64,000 nucleotides of DNA from Pseudokineococcus marinus. Its GTDB lineage: Bacteria > Actinomycetota > Actinomycetes > Actinomycetales > Quadrisphaeraceae. The stretch is from NCBI RefSeq assembly GCF_037482405.1, contig NZ_JBBHZZ010000003.1, positions 124,001-188,000 of the forward strand, read 5' to 3'. A model generated the notes under the pieces. It was given only the letters and a program-made list of their open reading frames with translations. It did not search any database and was not told the origin of the DNA. This document shows, one piece after another, positions 63,972 to 64,000 of the stretch. Every line of letters starts with the position of its first letter. Position 1 is the stretch's first letter. The position numbers and the translations under genes were made by a program.

Positions 63972-64000
63972 CGTCCGCCCCGGGCGGCGCGCCGCGACGG

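Overview
The window is chromosomal DNA from a very GC-rich Gram-positive actinobacterium (Actinomycetota). The evidence is the extreme G/C at third codon positions, frequent GTG starts, many leaderless promoters (a TAGnnT box 6-8 nt before the start codon), actinobacterial TCGAAC-N4-GTTCGA SOS boxes, F420-type oxidoreductases, a polyphosphate glucokinase, and the marker order yebC-ruvCAB-yajC-secDF-apt-relA-...-hisS-aspS. I cannot fix the genus; a Kineosporiales- or Micrococcales-like lineage would fit. It is a draft scaffold, with a 133-base run of N at 14025-14157. I see no tRNA, rRNA, CRISPR array, transposase, phage gene or replication origin.

Layout. 1-2720 (minus): a partial unknown gene, a YrhK-type membrane protein, a siderophore-interacting flavoprotein and a family 2 glycosyltransferase. 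2911-5465 (plus): DUF2795 protein, a UDP-glucuronate decarboxylase-like enzyme, and a metal-exporter-like permease carrying an odd direct-inverted-direct 114-bp insertion. 5513-19058 (minus): a fructosamine kinase and a hypothetical gene lie downstream of the main accessory feature, a nine-gene telescoped operon. That operon is carbamoyltransferase, GT2-GmhB fusion, GT9, GT4, GT4, GmhA-HldE1-HldE2 triple fusion, SDR, GT9 and AlkA. Every junction is a 4-nt overlap. It encodes the sugar-phosphate steps to a nucleotide-activated glycero-manno-heptose plus five glycosyltransferase modules and a carbamoyl decoration enzyme, so it probably builds a carbamoylated, heptose-containing surface glycan.

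19200-36403: aldehyde dehydrogenase, a proline-rich repeat surface protein, polyphosphate glucokinase with methionine aminopeptidase, a putative zinc lipoprotein, a kynureninase/SDR-remnant/F420-oxidoreductase/kinase operon, and a 1552-residue secreted GH3 glucosidase flanked by two paralogous membrane-anchored proteins.

36415-53245: a conserved core with pdxT, yebC, ruvC, ruvA, ruvB, yajC, secD, secF, apt and bifunctional rel, then an AbiEi-like gene, a DUF349 protein, a cyclophilin, an MBL hydrolase and hisS. 53246-60337: a DNA-damage-flavoured segment with a radical SAM protein and AlkB, each with an SOS box, then a PEBP-family protein, aspS, GNAT, DedA and an LLM oxidoreductase. Seven copies of a palindromic repeat with a 42-bp period occur in two intergenic gaps here. 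60338-63959 (minus): a MoxR-type AAA ATPase and its VWA partner.
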